Shown: piece by piece, positions 45,326 to 60,300 of the stretch
How positions within the stretch are numbered: position 1 is the first letter of the stretch
Layout: each line of letters begins with the position of its first letter
Source: Microcebus murinus
Lineage: Eukaryota; Chordata; Mammalia; Primates; Cheirogaleidae
Assembly: GCF_040939455.1 (NCBI RefSeq)
Contig: NC_134112.1
Span: forward strand, 65,489,001 to 65,553,000
DNA length: 64,000 nucleotides
Reading direction: 5' to 3'
The notes under the pieces: generated by a model
Seen by the model: only the letters and a program-made list of their open reading frames with translations
Database searches by the model: none
What the model was told of the DNA's origin: nothing
Program-made: the position numbers and the translations under genes

Positions 45326-47900
45326 TGGTACTGAGAATGATTCTAGAGGAACAGAATTTTAAGGACAAATTTTACAAATTGGTTCTGGAGTTTCAGAAAT
45401 TAGCTCTCTAATGTGACTGAATTTAAAGATGCTAATGACTCTATCTTCAGTGGCAAGGAGAGCACTGATAGTCCATGGCATGAACTGGCAATGGAGATAT
45501 ATAAAATATCTCCATTGGATATAATATTCCTAATCAGCAACTTATAAGAAGCAGGAAACTAGGTTCCCAAGTAAAATATACTTTTGAACAATTTTGGAAA
45601 ACTAACAGATATAATGACATTGGCTGGTTCCTTCTAACATCACCGGGCAAAGTGGTGAAAGAAAAAGGTGATCTCAGGAATCCAAATTCCCAGCTCAAGC
45701 AGCACATACATGACCTGAAAGCATTTATCTTTGTCCTAAAGGAGACCCTTATGCCTCATGATTGCAGATCTGGGATTGCTTAAAATCAAATACCAGAATC
45801 TCATTCTGTGACTGGCTGAATTAACCAGTTTCACAGGTTGTCTACCATTAAACTGAGGGCATTTATTAGGAAAGAATGGGATTCTACAAGTTGGAATGGG
45901 GGTGTATGGGAAGAACCTGATGAACCTGGGGACACTGGGCCCCTAAATTCTGATGAGTCTTCTTTACTAGAAGAGGCCTCTGGACCCCCAGTGGAATTAG
46001 CCTCCTCAACCCCCATCAGAATCAGGCTCCCCAGCCTGAAGTCTTCCCATCCCCAGGGGAATCTGATCTGAGGACTTAACCCTGAATTGCCTGGGGAAAC
46101 TGTAATGCCCTCCCCTGTGACAATTCCCATGCAAAACAATGCTAATTTTCCTCAGTTTCCTTTTCTGACACCCTATTCAATTCACCTGTTTGGCTGGTGC
46201 AGAAGCCAAATAAATCTTGGAGAAGAATAGTGAATTATCACAAGCTTGTCATAGTGGTGACTCCAATTGCAGCCGTAATAACAGATGTGGTTTTATTGCT
46301 TGAGAAAATTAACACGTCTTATACCTGATACGTAGCTATTAAATTTGCACATGCCTTTTTCTCCATCCCTGTCAATAAGGACCAACAGAATCAGTTTGCT
46401 TTCAGCAAGCAAGTCCAGAAATACACCTTTCTTGTATATTGACTCACCAGCCCTATGTCATAATGTAGTTTGTAGGGACCTTAATCACCTTTCCTTCCAC
46501 CAAATATCATGTTGGTCCATGACATCGATGATATTATGCTGATTGGATCTGGGGGGCAAAAAGAAGCAACCACTTTAGACTTATTGATAAGACATACATG
46601 TGTCAGAGGGTGAGAAATAAATCTAATAAAAGTTCAAGAGATTTTTTCCATGGTGAAATTTCTAGATATCCAGTGGTGGGGAGCATGTCAAAATATCCTT
46701 TCTAAAGTGATGGATAAGTTGTTAACATTTGTTAGATCTGCTCCTTCTACAACCAAGAAAGAAGCACAATGCCTAGTAGTAGGTCTCTTTAAATTTGGTG
46801 GGGTTGGAATATTTTTCTCATTTGGAGTGTTACTCTTACATGTTTACCTTGAGACTCAAAAAGCTGCTATTTTTTAAGTGAGGCATAGAAGAAAGAAAGA
46901 CTGCAACAGATCTAGGCTGCTTTGCAAGCTGTTTTGCTACTTTGGCCACAAGATAATGGTGCTTGAAGTGTCAGTGGCAGACAGCAATGAGGTCTGTAGC
47001 CTTTGACAGGTTTCTATAGGTGAAGGCAGAGCAGGTGCTCAGGATTTGGGAACAAAGCCCTGCCATCCTTTGTACATAACTACTCCCCTTTTGAGAAATA
47101 GCTTTTGGTTTATTACTGGGCATTAGTAGACATGGAACGTTTAATGATGATGAATCACCAAGTTACCATGTGACTTGAGCTGTCTATCATGAACTGATTT
47201 TATCTGACCTACCAAGCTGTAAAGGCGGGCATGCACAGCAGCATTCCATCATCAAATGGAGGTGATACATACATGATTGGGACTGAGCAGGTCCTATAGG
47301 CACAAGTAAGTCACATGAAGTGGTGGCCCATATGTCCATGGCTCCCACTCCTGCCACAATGCCTTCTCTCTCCCAGCCCATAACTACAGACACATGGAAA
47401 GTTTCCTACAACCAGTTTACAGAGAAAGAGAAGACTTGGATCTGGTTTGCAGGTGGTTCTGCATGATATGCATAAACCACACAAAAGTGAATCATTGCAT
47501 CATTGCTACTTTTTTCTGGATTATGCGTGAAGTACAGTGGTGAAGAGAAATCCTTCCAGCGGGCAAAACTTTGAGCAGTGCACCTGGCTGCTCACCTGGA
47601 TTGCAAGGAAAAATGGTCAAACATGCAGTTATGTATCAATTTATGGGCCACAGGGAGCTCTCAGTGATCAATGTCCTGCCGTGGTAATCCAGGAGCACTT
47701 GGAGAGTTGAAGACTTAAGTCAGGGAGGATAAGAATTCCAATGTGGTTGGCTATTGGACTAACATTTGTCAAATGCTTGGTAACCATTGTTCCAAAGACT
47801 ACATATTTGTGCTATTCCTAAACTATGTCAATCCACAATGATTTATTCCTGATTAATGGTTGATGGCTGTTTTGCTTTATCGTATATTTATAGACACATC
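45326..47900 (+). pseudogene. Degenerate ERV-L internal region (pol remnant)
   Basis: The region directly after the LTR reads as broken retroviral gag/pol. At 46,524-46,541 the residues IDDIML mark the reverse-transcriptase active site; the tyrosine expected just before them is replaced by Asp. Shortly after, VKFLDIQWWGACQN (in the frame at 46,650-46,877) belongs to the RT connection region. Further on, RNase-H-like wording extends to about 47,880. Stops and frameshifts are frequent in every frame, so no protein is made. No env is recognised and the matching 3' LTR is not at the expected place. The family assignment to ERV-L rests on the LTR type and pol wording. Confidence 0.7.
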
Positions 47901-49608
47901 TTCCCACAATCACTCAGCATGTAAGCTTTTAGAATATACTATTTAAAGACATTTATTAATTTATGAATGGATAAGATAAACATGTAAACATCCCAAGCAA
48001 CATTTTTGCTTTGCCAACTCTTTGAACTATGGATAGGTAGTTTGGCAAGTATTTTCTTACATCATAAAAAATATATTTTAATTGGAAACTAAAAGCTATC
48101 ACACAACTTTGGCAAATGTAAGATGTCATATAATTTACTACTCAGTTAACTAACAATTTGAGATTTTCACAATAATTTTCCAAAGTCTTGACAGAATTAT
48201 TTTGCTCAAAGCTTTCAGCATTTATTTGTGTTTAGTCTCATACAGGATTTCTGCAGCAGATGGATTTTTAAAGTCAGTATTATTGATTTTCCGATGTTTC
48301 TTAATATTTACGTGTTAACAAAAACATATTTCTGACCAAGGAAACTAAAAGCTTAATATACAAGTTATAAGATGAAATGAATCTTTTCATTTTCCCATCT
48401 TAAATACCCCTGGTCTTCTGAATCTCACATAGGCCTTAACTTCTGTAATTTAAAATACTCAGCTTAATGGCTTTAGTGACAGACTACAAAGCATTGAACT
48501 GTTTCAATACATTAAAAAAAAATTACCACGAGGTTATTGAATTAATTGATGGTTTGGCTTTATAAAATACCACTCAGGGAAATACAAATTAAGTAATGAT
48601 TCTAGTTTGTAATAAAATTTATTTTCTAATATTCCCCTATTTTTAACAAAAAATCAAACACTGCAGAATTGCCTCAATTCTACAACCTGATTATAATTTT
48701 ATTGGCTCTCAGTTTAGAAAATAGTTTGATTCTTTCCCTTCACATTCTCCTATGCAAAATAAGAGTATAAATGACATCTTCTACTCATATTTGTAAAGAA
48801 TAAATTATCTGAGGGTCCTTATTTTTCCACTATGATTCTCCTAAAGTCAGAGGAGAGTAAATTCATGTAGACTTCTGCATGGAGAGCTAAAAAAAGATTT
48901 CAAAATTCAAAAATGTTTTTAAAGTTTTACCTTTTCTATCAATATTGAAGGATAAGATATTAATCTATGGGGGGGGAGGGTCTCTGCTGCTAAGTCCTTC
49001 TTTTCTCACTTTGTTTTTATCACCTCCCCTACTCCATAAGAATAAATTATCAGAATCTATAAACAGTATTTTACTTGAAAAGCAATCAAAGCAGAAGAAA
49101 TGCTATGCCAGAACCTCACTCAGAGAGCTATACAACAAAGGATAAAAATGTTGTAGGGCACATGTTATAAGTAACTTTGAATGGCATTAAAGAGTTGGTA
49201 GTGGTGTAGGTTGTAGGGACATAGTAGCATGGACAAGAAAGTTCTTTGAATTTGCAATTCTGGAGTTTTAAGATGGTAAAGAATAGGAAAGAAGCAAAGG
49301 TATTAAGAGTTTTGATGTAATCAAAACTCTAATGTTGAATTAAAATTTCATAAGCATACTAAAGTGCTTACATATATTACAATGCACATTATTATATAAC
49401 CATTTTATTTTAATACAGAAGTGTTATTTATTCTTACAAGTTTTTAAAAAATTGATATCACAGGAAGGTCAGCGTGCTTATACCCTGATTTCAAAGGGCA
49501 AGTATCCCTGTTGGTGAAACATTTACTTAAATATCTTACTTTCTTAGCACAGTGTTTGTCACAATATAGTAGCTTAATTAATACTAGCTCCTATTCTAGG
49601 TCTATATT
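47901..49608. other. AT-rich DNA, nothing assigned
   Basis: No gene is seen, and no retroviral sequence is recognised although LTRs lie on both sides. A G run (ggggggga) lies near 48,970. Confidence 0.45.
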
Positions 49609-49610
49609 TG

Positions 49611-50178
<568 letters not shown>

Positions 50179-50184
50179 TATTTT

Positions 50185-50527
50185 ATGAGCTGAACTGTGT
50201 GTGCCCAAAATTCATATCTTGAAGTCCTAACCTCCCAGTCCTTAAGGAAGTAATTAAGGTAAAATGAGGTCATATGGGAGGCCCTAATCCAATATAGCTG
50301 ATGTCCTTATAAGACGAGGAGATCAGGATGCTCACGCCACACAGGGAAGATGATGCAAAGACCTAGGGAGAAGACTAGGAATCAAAGTGAGAGGGCTCAG
50401 GTGAAAACAACCTTGCTGACACGTTGATCTTAGACTTGCAGCCCTTCAAATATGTGATAAAATAAATTCCTGTTGTTTAAGGCACCCACTTTGTGGTACT
50501 TTGTTATGGCAGCCTTAGTAATCCAAA
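50185..50527 (+). repeat. MaLR-type (MLT1-like) solo LTR
   Basis: The order is tgagctgaactgtgtgtgcc, aaaattcatatcttgaagtcctaacc, taaaatgaggtcatatgggagg, ccaatatagctgatgtcc, ttataag, cttagacttgcagcc and aaataaattcctgttgttt, ending ggcagccttagtaatcc. That is the MaLR LTR order. It directly follows the MLT2-type LTR in the same orientation. Confidence 0.75.
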
Positions 50528-52779
50528 CTCGGTTTTAGTGGCAGGACGATTATTCCCTGATCCACACCACAGAGCTTCATATCAAATTTATCAGCAAGAA
50601 ATGCAGAAAATTGAGTAGATGCATTCATAAATAGTAGATTCTGAGGCTTTTAAAAGATGACATTTATTTGAGAGACAAGTTATTTTAAAACATATGGTTT
50701 TAAAAGTAAAGCATTAGATAACACTCCAAAAATGTTCCAACCTCCACAAGCACAAATTGCACGCAGCCTTCATTGCCTTCCCTTTCAAAGCATGGTCTCG
50801 CATTTGGACTGAGGTAGTCAGGCAAGGCTCCTGTGAGAACAGTAAAGAATGACCTGATCTTTATGATCTGCTATTTAAGGGATTGTTATTTATCAGCCAG
50901 TCCTGAGGCTGCCAGTCCTTTTCCCTTTAAGATAAAACACTAAACATTTGAATCACTCTCCTGACAGCCCTCCTAATACCAAAATATCTCTTGTTTTCCC
51001 TGGCTACCAGTCCTACTAAGGTTTATAAAATGTTTTGAAGCATTTAAAAGCCTAACCTGGAGCATACAAGTTGTTCATTTGTTGAGTGTGCCTAAGAAGA
51101 CAGGTAATGTTGCATTTCAAGATTCTTACAGGGAGATTGTTTATTTAGTGAAATGGCTTTGAACACACACACACAGAGACACACAGACGAATATCTCAGA
51201 GAAGCACAAGTTCTAAAACCAGATGACCCAAAATACATTTAGTGCAAATGTTTTCTCATGAGCTTTGAACTTCCATTTTACTTTATTTTGACTATACCTT
51301 TGATCTTAGGAAATTTTTATTATAATTACACTTGCAGATGCTAAGTACTAATTATTAGTTTTAAAATAATTAGATCCAGTGGTCAACATCTATAATATTT
51401 GTCTTTTAATGAACTGACTGAATTATTTCTATTAAATCACTTAAACTCTCTGTGTATTTTATCTTATTTTTATAAGAAAATTCCTTAAATAGATTAAATA
51501 AATGTGGAGTTAATGTATTTTATGATTGCTAAATAACATGTATTAATTAATCCTGTACAAAGCCTATAATTAAATTTATATAATTTAATCATGTCTTCTA
51601 CCAGTGAAATAATATCCCATGAATAAAAAAAATGTATTATGGCTCCTTTCTTTACTTTTTTAAGAAAAATAATTTTACATTAAAGATTTATTTATGTAAG
51701 TACTCTCTTCAATGCTATTGACTTGATAGAAGCCAAACACTTAGTGCCACTAATATTGATAATTATTTTAAATTTCTAATGAAAATTAATTCTTCAAAAT
51801 GAACACTAGTAATACAGACATTCTAAGAGGGAAGAATAAAGTCTAAATACAGAATGAAATCCAAATATCCACTTGTTTTTCTCAGAAATCAACCCAAAGC
51901 AAGGAAAAAATAGAAACTCAAACTCCAGTGTCAACTAAAGTAGGAAATGAAACTCCAAAGCACGAAATATATGTACTGAGGGAGTCCAGTGGAGTGGAGA
52001 CAGTACTGGGTGTGAATAAAAGCAGAGAAAGAATTTATGCTTGCGGATATCAGAAAGAGTCAGGAAATCATCTCCAAAATTATGAGTACAACATGAAGTG
52101 CAAAATAAAATCCCTCTGTTTATCACAGTAGGAATAATCATAAGTTGGGGACAGGAAATGCCCTGGAATTCTTTGGTTCTGTGGAGCAAAGTGACAGGCC
52201 TGAATGAGAACTCACACAGACTTTGCATAGGTTTCAGGAAGCAGCTTTCCCACACAATGGCATAGATGAGAGAATTTCAAACCATTACCAACACTAACCC
52301 CATTGTCCAGGGAGAAGTAATGCTGAAAAGGAAGTCCAAACAAAATACTAAGATGTCACAGAAATTCATAACAGACTGGAACACAGCCTGAGACCATTCC
52401 CTTTTTCAAATACTCAATTTAAATATGAGTAATGATGACAAGCACAGGTGTCTATGAAAAGATTCTAAGTCAAAGGAGGGCAGAAGCAGGAAAACAGATG
52501 GCCAATCAAGAAATGTTGCCATGCCGAACACAAAAATCACGTCAATTATTTTCTCACAAGTTATTTCTTTTAAAACCAATGAAATCATATTTTCTATAAA
52601 ACTAGAGGACAAAGCAGGGGAACAACTTTTCAGTGAAAAGAAGGTGATAGGAAAGCCAGATGAAATGTTCAACTATCATCACAAGATGCCCTGACCCTTC
52701 CTAATTTACAAGGTACCCTCATAACACTCTCTCCCCTTACATTACTTTTTTCAAACATTTAATGTAATGGTATTTTCTC
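50528..52779. other. AT-rich DNA, nothing assigned
   Basis: A CA run lies near 51,161-51,185. Open frames are below 110 codons and look random. Confidence 0.45.
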
Positions 52780-52890
52780 CCCACTGTAATATCAGCTCCA
52801 TGGGAACAGAGACTTTGCCTGTTTTATTTGTTTATATAATGCCAAGGCCTAGCACAAAGTGTGCTTATTAAGTATGTGTGGAATAAATGA
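52780..52890 (+). repeat. L2 3' end
   Basis: The stretch cactgtaatatcagctccatggg, cagagactttgcctgtttta and cctagcacaaagtgtgctt reads as a sense L2 ending, followed by a degraded aataaatga. Confidence 0.7.
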
Positions 52891-53689
52891 TTAGCACATG
52901 AGATGACAGCTGAAGAAAAGAGTAGAATAAATGGTAACATTACTGTATCAATGAAAGTTAAATTGAACAAAGCATTAAAGATAATAAATAAGAACAAAAT
53001 TGGCAGTAGTAGGAAAAATAATATCAGTAAAGGAAGTTTTTTCTATCCCTAGAAATCATTTCATGCTTCAGTGACCAGCTAGGAGGATGTCACTTTTACC
53101 CACAAGGTAATTCAAGACCACTGATCAATCAAAAAACTATACAGGTGCAGGATCTCCAGCCCAATGACCATAGAGTTCCAAGGGTATAATGGGTAGTAAA
53201 TGTTAGGATGTTTGACCAAGGGATACCAACAGAAACTTGATTAGTAATTACTGGCACAAGTTCTTAGAATTAATGTTGGAAAGGAAAATCATAAATTCTA
53301 AAGACTGATACGTAGGAGGAATCATTTGATTTAATAATAAACCCTCAAGTGGCAACAAACTTTTGTGAGCAGATGATTCTGATGGCATGACGATTAACTT
53401 GCTACAGTGGGTGAAATCAGGAGTTTGGCACACCAACCCTAGGAACATCAGGTCTTACTCCATCATCAGCTCTGCAATGGAGTACTCTTTCCAGAGCAAT
53501 AAGAATACCATGAGTGCAGGTGACCCTACATTACCTTTATGATTGCCAGAGGGATATACATAACTTGATGCTCTTGCTGCTGACTAAGGTAGATTCTGTG
53601 ATAATCAGATTCCTAGAGCTAATTAGCTACCTGAGTTCATGAAATAAGCTGGCATATGAGTGCTTAGTCTATGCACCAATGGAAAAAGA
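52891..53689. other. Unassigned DNA, possibly retroviral
   Basis: No gene is seen. It leads into an integrase-like block and may hold earlier pol sequence, but nothing is specific enough to name. Confidence 0.35.
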
Positions 53690-54070
53690 GAGGACACGAC
53701 TAATGTGACAAAGAACTTCACTCAGTGTCAATGGGAAACCAATCACTTTAAAATTGCTATGGAACAAATTTTCCATGATCAAGGAAACTGGCATAGTTTG
53801 CAGGTGAATTATGTTGGTCCTCTACTGTAGGTTCAAGTGGGCTGCAGATTGTTGTTATTTAGGATTAACACTAATCTAGGCTTTACTTATCCTAAACAAA
53901 AGCAACCTCAGAGAATATTACCCAATGGCATATGTTTCTTTTGGTGACAGTGTAATTTACTGCTACCAATGTACATAAATGAGCAAGGAAACATTACACC
54001 AACGTACAACATTCCGTTTCACTGTCACAGCAATGGTCTTATTGAAAATTGAAGCAGGCAACTATAAAAC
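53690..54070 (+). pseudogene. Degenerate endogenous retrovirus integrase core
   Basis: The frame at about 53,786-53,830 reads GNWHSLQVNYVGPLL, which carries the LQVxYxGPL motif that opens the retroviral integrase catalytic core. Downstream, a GFTYP block (about 53,878-53,895), an EQGN block (53,980) and HSNGLIEN (about 54,028) follow in the order and spacing of integrase. The block is broken by stops and is not linked to a visible LTR. It lies 6 kb from the ERV-L pol remnant and may be part of it or of another element. Confidence 0.6.
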
Positions 54071-55899
54071 TAGTTATGAAAATGAGTGGTAGAAAAGATT
54101 TGAAAGTTAGGTGATATCATTTAAATAATTGTGTCCTAGATTGAATATAAAGGACAGGAGAGTAGGGACTCCACTAATAAGGTTTCTAAAAATAGGTGGT
54201 GGGAATGAGGGAACTTGGAGGATGTAACTGCACAACTTTATTCATGAAAGTTTTACTTGGCTTTGCCAGTTACAATGTAGTCAAGGAAGGTGATATAAAT
54301 GGTCAAGACATGATATTCATAGCATAAAATTTGACAGCAAATATTCATGAAGTACTTTAAAATGTGTCATAACTTTGGTCTCTTCACCCAAGTAGGACTA
54401 ATTGTAAATTTAGTTCATTACAAAGAAGTGAGAAATAATCCTGTGATTCTTCACAAGAGTATTATCGCCAAATTTAATATTGGCCCAATGGTGGAGCCAA
54501 GACGTGACAGTATGCTGGAATTGTATGCCCTATGGTTAAATACTATATTAAGCCACAATTAGTGTGGATCAAATAAATCCAGGATGATAATGCAACAAAC
54601 CAAAGAGGCACTTATAAGAGGGTGAAGATTCCAAAACTGAAGAAAACCATAATATTTCTATGGAATGTCTCAGAGAAAGAAAATAATATTCTGAACTACC
54701 TCTCAGATCTGTCATTAACTAATGGCCAAGCTGGGAGAAACACCACCAGATCTGTTTTTCTCAGAGAAGCTAGTAACCTGGACTCCTACTAATTCACATA
54801 TTTTTAAAAAAAGAAAAAATCCAAGTGGAATATTTAGAGAAAATAAATGACTTAATGATTTCAATAATTCAACTCACTGGTAGCCAATTCTAGCAATCAT
54901 TAGGCTTATGTTTTACAGGGTATATTTATCATTATGTTTATTTTTACAGATGACCTGTAGAAATAATAGTACCAATGAATCATATAGGGTGGTAAATGTT
55001 GAAAAGTAGAGTTTCTGTACTTAAGTTATAAATTATGATGATATGTTGCTAAGACAGCAGCCTGGTAATAACAGGAAGCAGATTGCTGCTGTCTGCTCAA
55101 TATGTCAGAATTTGATTTGCTCCTTTTCATACACCAAATGTAGATGAAGATGGAACACATTTAAGGAAGGTATAAATGTTACCAAGGCATCCTCAAAGAA
55201 GGTGATATTACCAATAACTCCTCTCTGGAGACACAAACAACATTTATGAAAAGTTTAATGGCAACCCAGATGGAGATGTTTGGGGGTTAGAATATACCCA
55301 GTTGACATTCTGATGAGATATACAATATTTTGGTGTGAACACCATTTTCCCAAATCGACAAATCTTATAAATGTCCAATGGTAGAAACATATATGGCTTT
55401 ATTAACACTTGACTTGGCATGCAAGACATTCTGGTGGTATTTTGGGAGCTGGACTTGAGATAATGACTCAGGCTGAGTCAGGCTGGAGGCTTGAAATCAT
55501 AAGGCAGCATATAAATTTCAGTTTTAGCCCCAACATGTTAAGAACTTGAAAGTTATCTCTTTCGTATGTACAGAAAGAAAAAGAAACTGAACAAACTAAA
55601 AATCAATTGACATTTATTGGATGCCTTCAAGAATTGAGGTTGCAGAGCAAACTCCCTTCCTAAAATTTGAAAGACAGGTGAACACAGAGAATCACAGCTG
55701 AGATCAGCTTAGTGTAAGCAAAAGCTGCTGGAGCCATAAACAGTAGGAACACTTAAGTAGTAACTTTAATAAACTGCTGGAGGCTAAATGTGGATGAAGA
55801 TGAGAGTGTGAAATTCCTGAGGGCTGAGTCTTACAGAGGACCTTAAACTTTTAAGAGCTTTTCCTCCAGGAAACTCACAAGATTCTCACAGTGAAGAGT
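54071..55899. other. Unassigned DNA
   Basis: No gene is seen. Some of it may continue the retroviral remnant. A stretch near 55,580-55,620 has an A-rich, LINE-like look but is not callable. Confidence 0.4.
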
Positions 55900-57345
55900 C
55901 AATAAAAATCTCCATATGATTCTACCAGGAGTTAGAGAAAAGTAAAGTAATCATTTTGAAATATATCCAGAATATCCTCCCTAATATAGACCTACTGCTC
56001 AATGGAAAATACTTTACCAGAGCCTTGTCCTCCAGGGCAAAAGGTAAATTACCCACCTCAATTCCCTCTGGTCTTCCAGTTTTACCTAAGCAGGTATGTG
56101 TGTTGGTGAGGGAGGGTAGCGATAAAAGTTAAGGAACACTTGGAAAGGTAACATCCTAGGCACTAAAAGACTGAGAATAAAACGTAGGATTATAGGATCA
56201 TAAAACCCTTTCCTCCTCTTTCTTACATTACAGACACCTCAAAAGAGCTCCTGCATAAGAACAGGGAATTACAATGGAAAAAACTGCCAAGTACAGACTC
56301 CATTTAAGAAGGAGTTATTAGGGAAACCTCTCCCCGCCAAAAAAACCAGGAGTGATAAAAACACTAGAGGAATTTTAGCCTCTGGTATGTAACAAGATAG
56401 GAAACATTAAACACAGTCAAACTCCTAACAAGATTAATATAAAAGTTATATAAAAAGTCTATTTACCTCAGTTCTTATTACTTGATGCAACATGTCTGGC
56501 TTTCAACAAAAAATTCACAATTAATGCCAAAAGAAAAGCAAGAACACAGTCTGAAGAGACAAAACAAGCATCTGGACTAGACTGAGAAATGAAACATGTA
56601 GAAATTATCAGACAAAAAATGTTAAAATAAGTGCGATTAATATAAAAAGGGATCTAATGGAAAAATTAGATGACATGCAAGAACATATGGATAATGTGAA
56701 CAAATACATAGAAACTGTAAGAAAGGATAAAAATGAAATGCTACACAATTTAAAAGAACCGTAACAAAAATAAAGAATGCTAATAGGTGATCATAAGTAA
56801 AGTTAATATGGCCAAAGAATCAGTGAGCTTGAGGATATTTCAATAAAAACTTCCTAAAGTGAAATGCAAGAATAAAAAAGAATGAAAAATACAAAATATA
56901 ATCCTCAAGAACTGTGGGATAATTTCAAAATATATAACATATGCATTATTGAATAAGAAAGAGAGAATGGAGCAGAAGAAACATTTGAGGTAATAATGGC
57001 TGAGAATTGCCCAAAATTAATGACAGACACCAAAACACAGACCCAAGAAGCTCAGAAAACACCAAAAAAAAAAAAATACCAAAAAAATCTACACCTATGC
57101 ACATCATAGTCATACTCCAAATAACCAAAACCAAGGAGAAAATCTTGAAGGAAATCGAAAGTTAAAACACCACACCTGTAAGGAACAATGGTCAGAATTA
57201 CAGTTGACTTCTCATCAGAAACTGTGTAAGCAAGAAGAGAGGGTACTGAAATATTAAAAGTGTTCAAGGAAAGAATACTCCAACAAATTAGAATTGCATA
57301 TTCCACAAAATTATCCTTCAAAAATTAAATAAAAGACCTATAACC
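55900..57345 (+). repeat. HAL1/L1ME-type LINE with ORF1 remnant
   Basis: The plus strand is A-rich and follows the ORF1 of HAL1 and old L1ME elements in order: gagcttgaggatatttcaat, ctcaagaactgtgggataatttc, gaaacatttgaggtaataatgg, ctgagaattgcccaaaattaatg, agaagctcagaaaacacc, cacatcatagtcatactcc, cttctcatcagaaactgtg and ttatccttcaaaaatt. HAL1 encodes only an ORF1-like protein. Stops and indels break it throughout. The left boundary is uncertain; confident similarity starts near 56,460. Confidence 0.75.
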
Positions 57346-60300
57346 CAAATAGAGATACTGGAGGAAGCTCTCTATCAGGATGCTGGATAGAAACTAGTCT
57401 GAGAGATAATGGAGCTATAAATGAGTGGGCCAATCAAGTAATCATTCTAATTTTCCGGAAAGCTAGGACCATCATCGGCAAAGAATATTCAACTACCCCT
57501 GAAACATTTATTGGATATATTAAAATTAGTGTGGAGTCTGATGTCTTTAAAGGTCAGGGGTTGGGCTAGGGTGATGTACTTACAGGAAAAGTATGAGAAG
57601 CCTAAATTATGGCAGAAACTCATTGGAAAGTAGGAACCTAATTGCTTACTAATACTCTGGGAACAACAACAAAAAAAGATGATTAGAAAAAAAACATTGG
57701 AGAGGAGGGTACTGTCTTCCTCATGGTGCAAATAAAAACCACAAACTGTGTAGTCCCTATGGAATGTAGGTGGCTAATACTACATAATCACATCTGGATG
57801 TCAATATCTGTACAAACTGGTAACATGACATCTGAGATATGATTATGTCCACACAACAGACTAGATTATAACTATTCAACAATGGCCTCAGGTCTCCACC
57901 ACAGGCACTATGAAATATGTAGATCACTGGGAAAGTCATTCTGGTTGAGAAGGAGCAGAGAATGACATTAATTTTAACTGATGTATGGTGTGTCAAACAT
58001 TAATGACTTGCCATATGTATGTGGTGTAACAAAAGGGTTTCAAGTTTATTGATAAAACTAAATTTTAAAAAATAGACTTTTGTATTCAATGATGCCAGGA
58101 TGAAAAGGATTTAGGGGGGTTAATTTGGAGTGTCACAAAATACCAAAGCTGGACAGTAAAGTAGTAGAAACAGATTTTTTTTTTTCAGAAATTGCTGCGA
58201 TAGGGGAAAAGAGGCACCAGTATAGTGGGCACTTGGCTTAATTCCAAATACAGCATGGGCAAGTGAAGATTCATAGCCTAGGAGCAGGGTGGGGGTCAGT
58301 GAATGGAAAATGACTAAGAGGAAACATTAGAAGTAAGGGGGAATTGCTAATCCAACTTGACCGAATTCTTGTTGCAGGAAGTCCAGGGTTTACCAAGGGT
58401 GGGTAGGGAGGAAAAATTTGATCAGATATTGAAGGTGATTAGATATCAAGACTGGCAATTCTTCCTAAATGGACTTAGCAAGATTCTGGTTACAACAGGG
58501 CAATGTAGGCCTGACAAGGGTGGGCACAAAGGTAGAGGCCCAGAGGGGTTAGAGTAGTCTGCCTAGAGTTTGATCCAGGAAAAGAGTCTTTGTCAGGAAT
58601 CTACATTGAGGGGTATTCCATCTAGGGAAATATGGGCAGCAAAAAGAAAATTTGGGTCTTAGAAAAATTACACACACACACACACACACACACTTAAATA
58701 TCTACATGAATACATACTAAAAGGTTTGAATAACTAGCTGATGGAGAAAAAAGAATAACTGAGTTGGATAACCTACTAGCAGTTGGATACTTTAAATACT
58801 GATGTTCAATGGAATGTTTGTAAGATCATTCTTTTGCACAAAATGTTTCGGAAAATGGTGTAAAAAATTGTAAAAATAAACCTGAAAAATATGTGTCAAG
58901 GTAATATTTTATAAGGAGAAATATTAATAACAGGACTACAACCCATTCTTTCCCTTAAATGAAAGATAACCATGAGTAAGAAAAAAAAAAATGATGTAGT
59001 CAGATCCCCTTGCAAACACTTCTGTAATGTAATGACAGTAATGACACACCTCCTGGCAGACACGCTAATAATATTTATTAGCAGGAGAACCCTTCTCTAT
59101 GGATTGGTTAGAGCAGAATATGTCTAATCTTGAGTCATGACTCTTTGGTAAATGTCACATAAACTACAAAAGGAAGATGTATCATGACCGAAATAGCTCG
59201 CTTTTATGGAAATGATGTTTGCCATGCATTACATAGAGATTCACATGTGAAAACAGTCATAACCATTCTAATGGAGCTGAGGAGCTGTGTCAGGATCCCA
59301 GACATCTCTGTATCTCACATTACCTCTATCCTTTAAATGTTACCAAATTTTGATACTTCCTGATACCTCTTTTCTTTTAAGTCTATTTTGATACTCTGGT
59401 TATGAGTGTTACATACGAACCAACCAGGGGAGAGAGACCTTATTCACACACCATGCATTCAACTGAGACAAGAAAGGCTGTACCTTGACTATGAGGACTA
59501 TGCCCTGGAGCAAAGACTATGCTAGACCTAGTCTTCAAAAAAAAAAAAAAAAAAAGCCAACAAAAATTAATTAAAAGGAGTTACTTCTTAGGTTAAAGGA
59601 ATTTAAAAGATACTTGTGATTACAACAATCACCTTTTTTAACCTCTTTCAGCTGCAAATTTATTCCAATGGTGTGGCTAAATGGCATTTTAAAAAATTCA
59701 GTTCCCTTGTGTGTATTTTATTTCTACTTATTTAATAAAAGAGTAAGGAGAAATAATGACACCACTACTATTTTACCTAAAAATCTGTAGAAGATATTTT
59801 ATAGCAGCCTGCTTTCTTCTAGACTTGCTCAGCATAAAACATTATATTTTTAAGCACCTTAAGGCTTTCAACAGCTCTACATCCTTTAGGAGGAAGAAGT
59901 GGCACATTTAGCCTAATGCTATTGATTCACTTAAACCAAGAGAGCAGTGAATCTTGACTTACTTTATGCCATGGCATATATCCCTGCATTATATTGCCAC
60001 CCTTATGCCAAAGTCATAATCCCTCCATCCCCTGGCTCCTAGACAAAAGGCTCTACAAACACTTTTATCTACCTAGCAGCTGCTCCCCATTTGAGATAGT
60101 GAACCTCTGGAGTTTATACATGCTGCCACTGCTTTCTGCAGCATAACAAACAGATCTGAAGTGCCCCAAAAGGCTCAGATAACAGAATCACAGAACAAGT
60201 CATAAGCAGCTGTCTAAAAACCAAGGGATAACTACTGCTTTAAAGGGACAATTAATGCTCTCCCACTGCCATATTAATATCGATCAGCCCACTTCCCTAA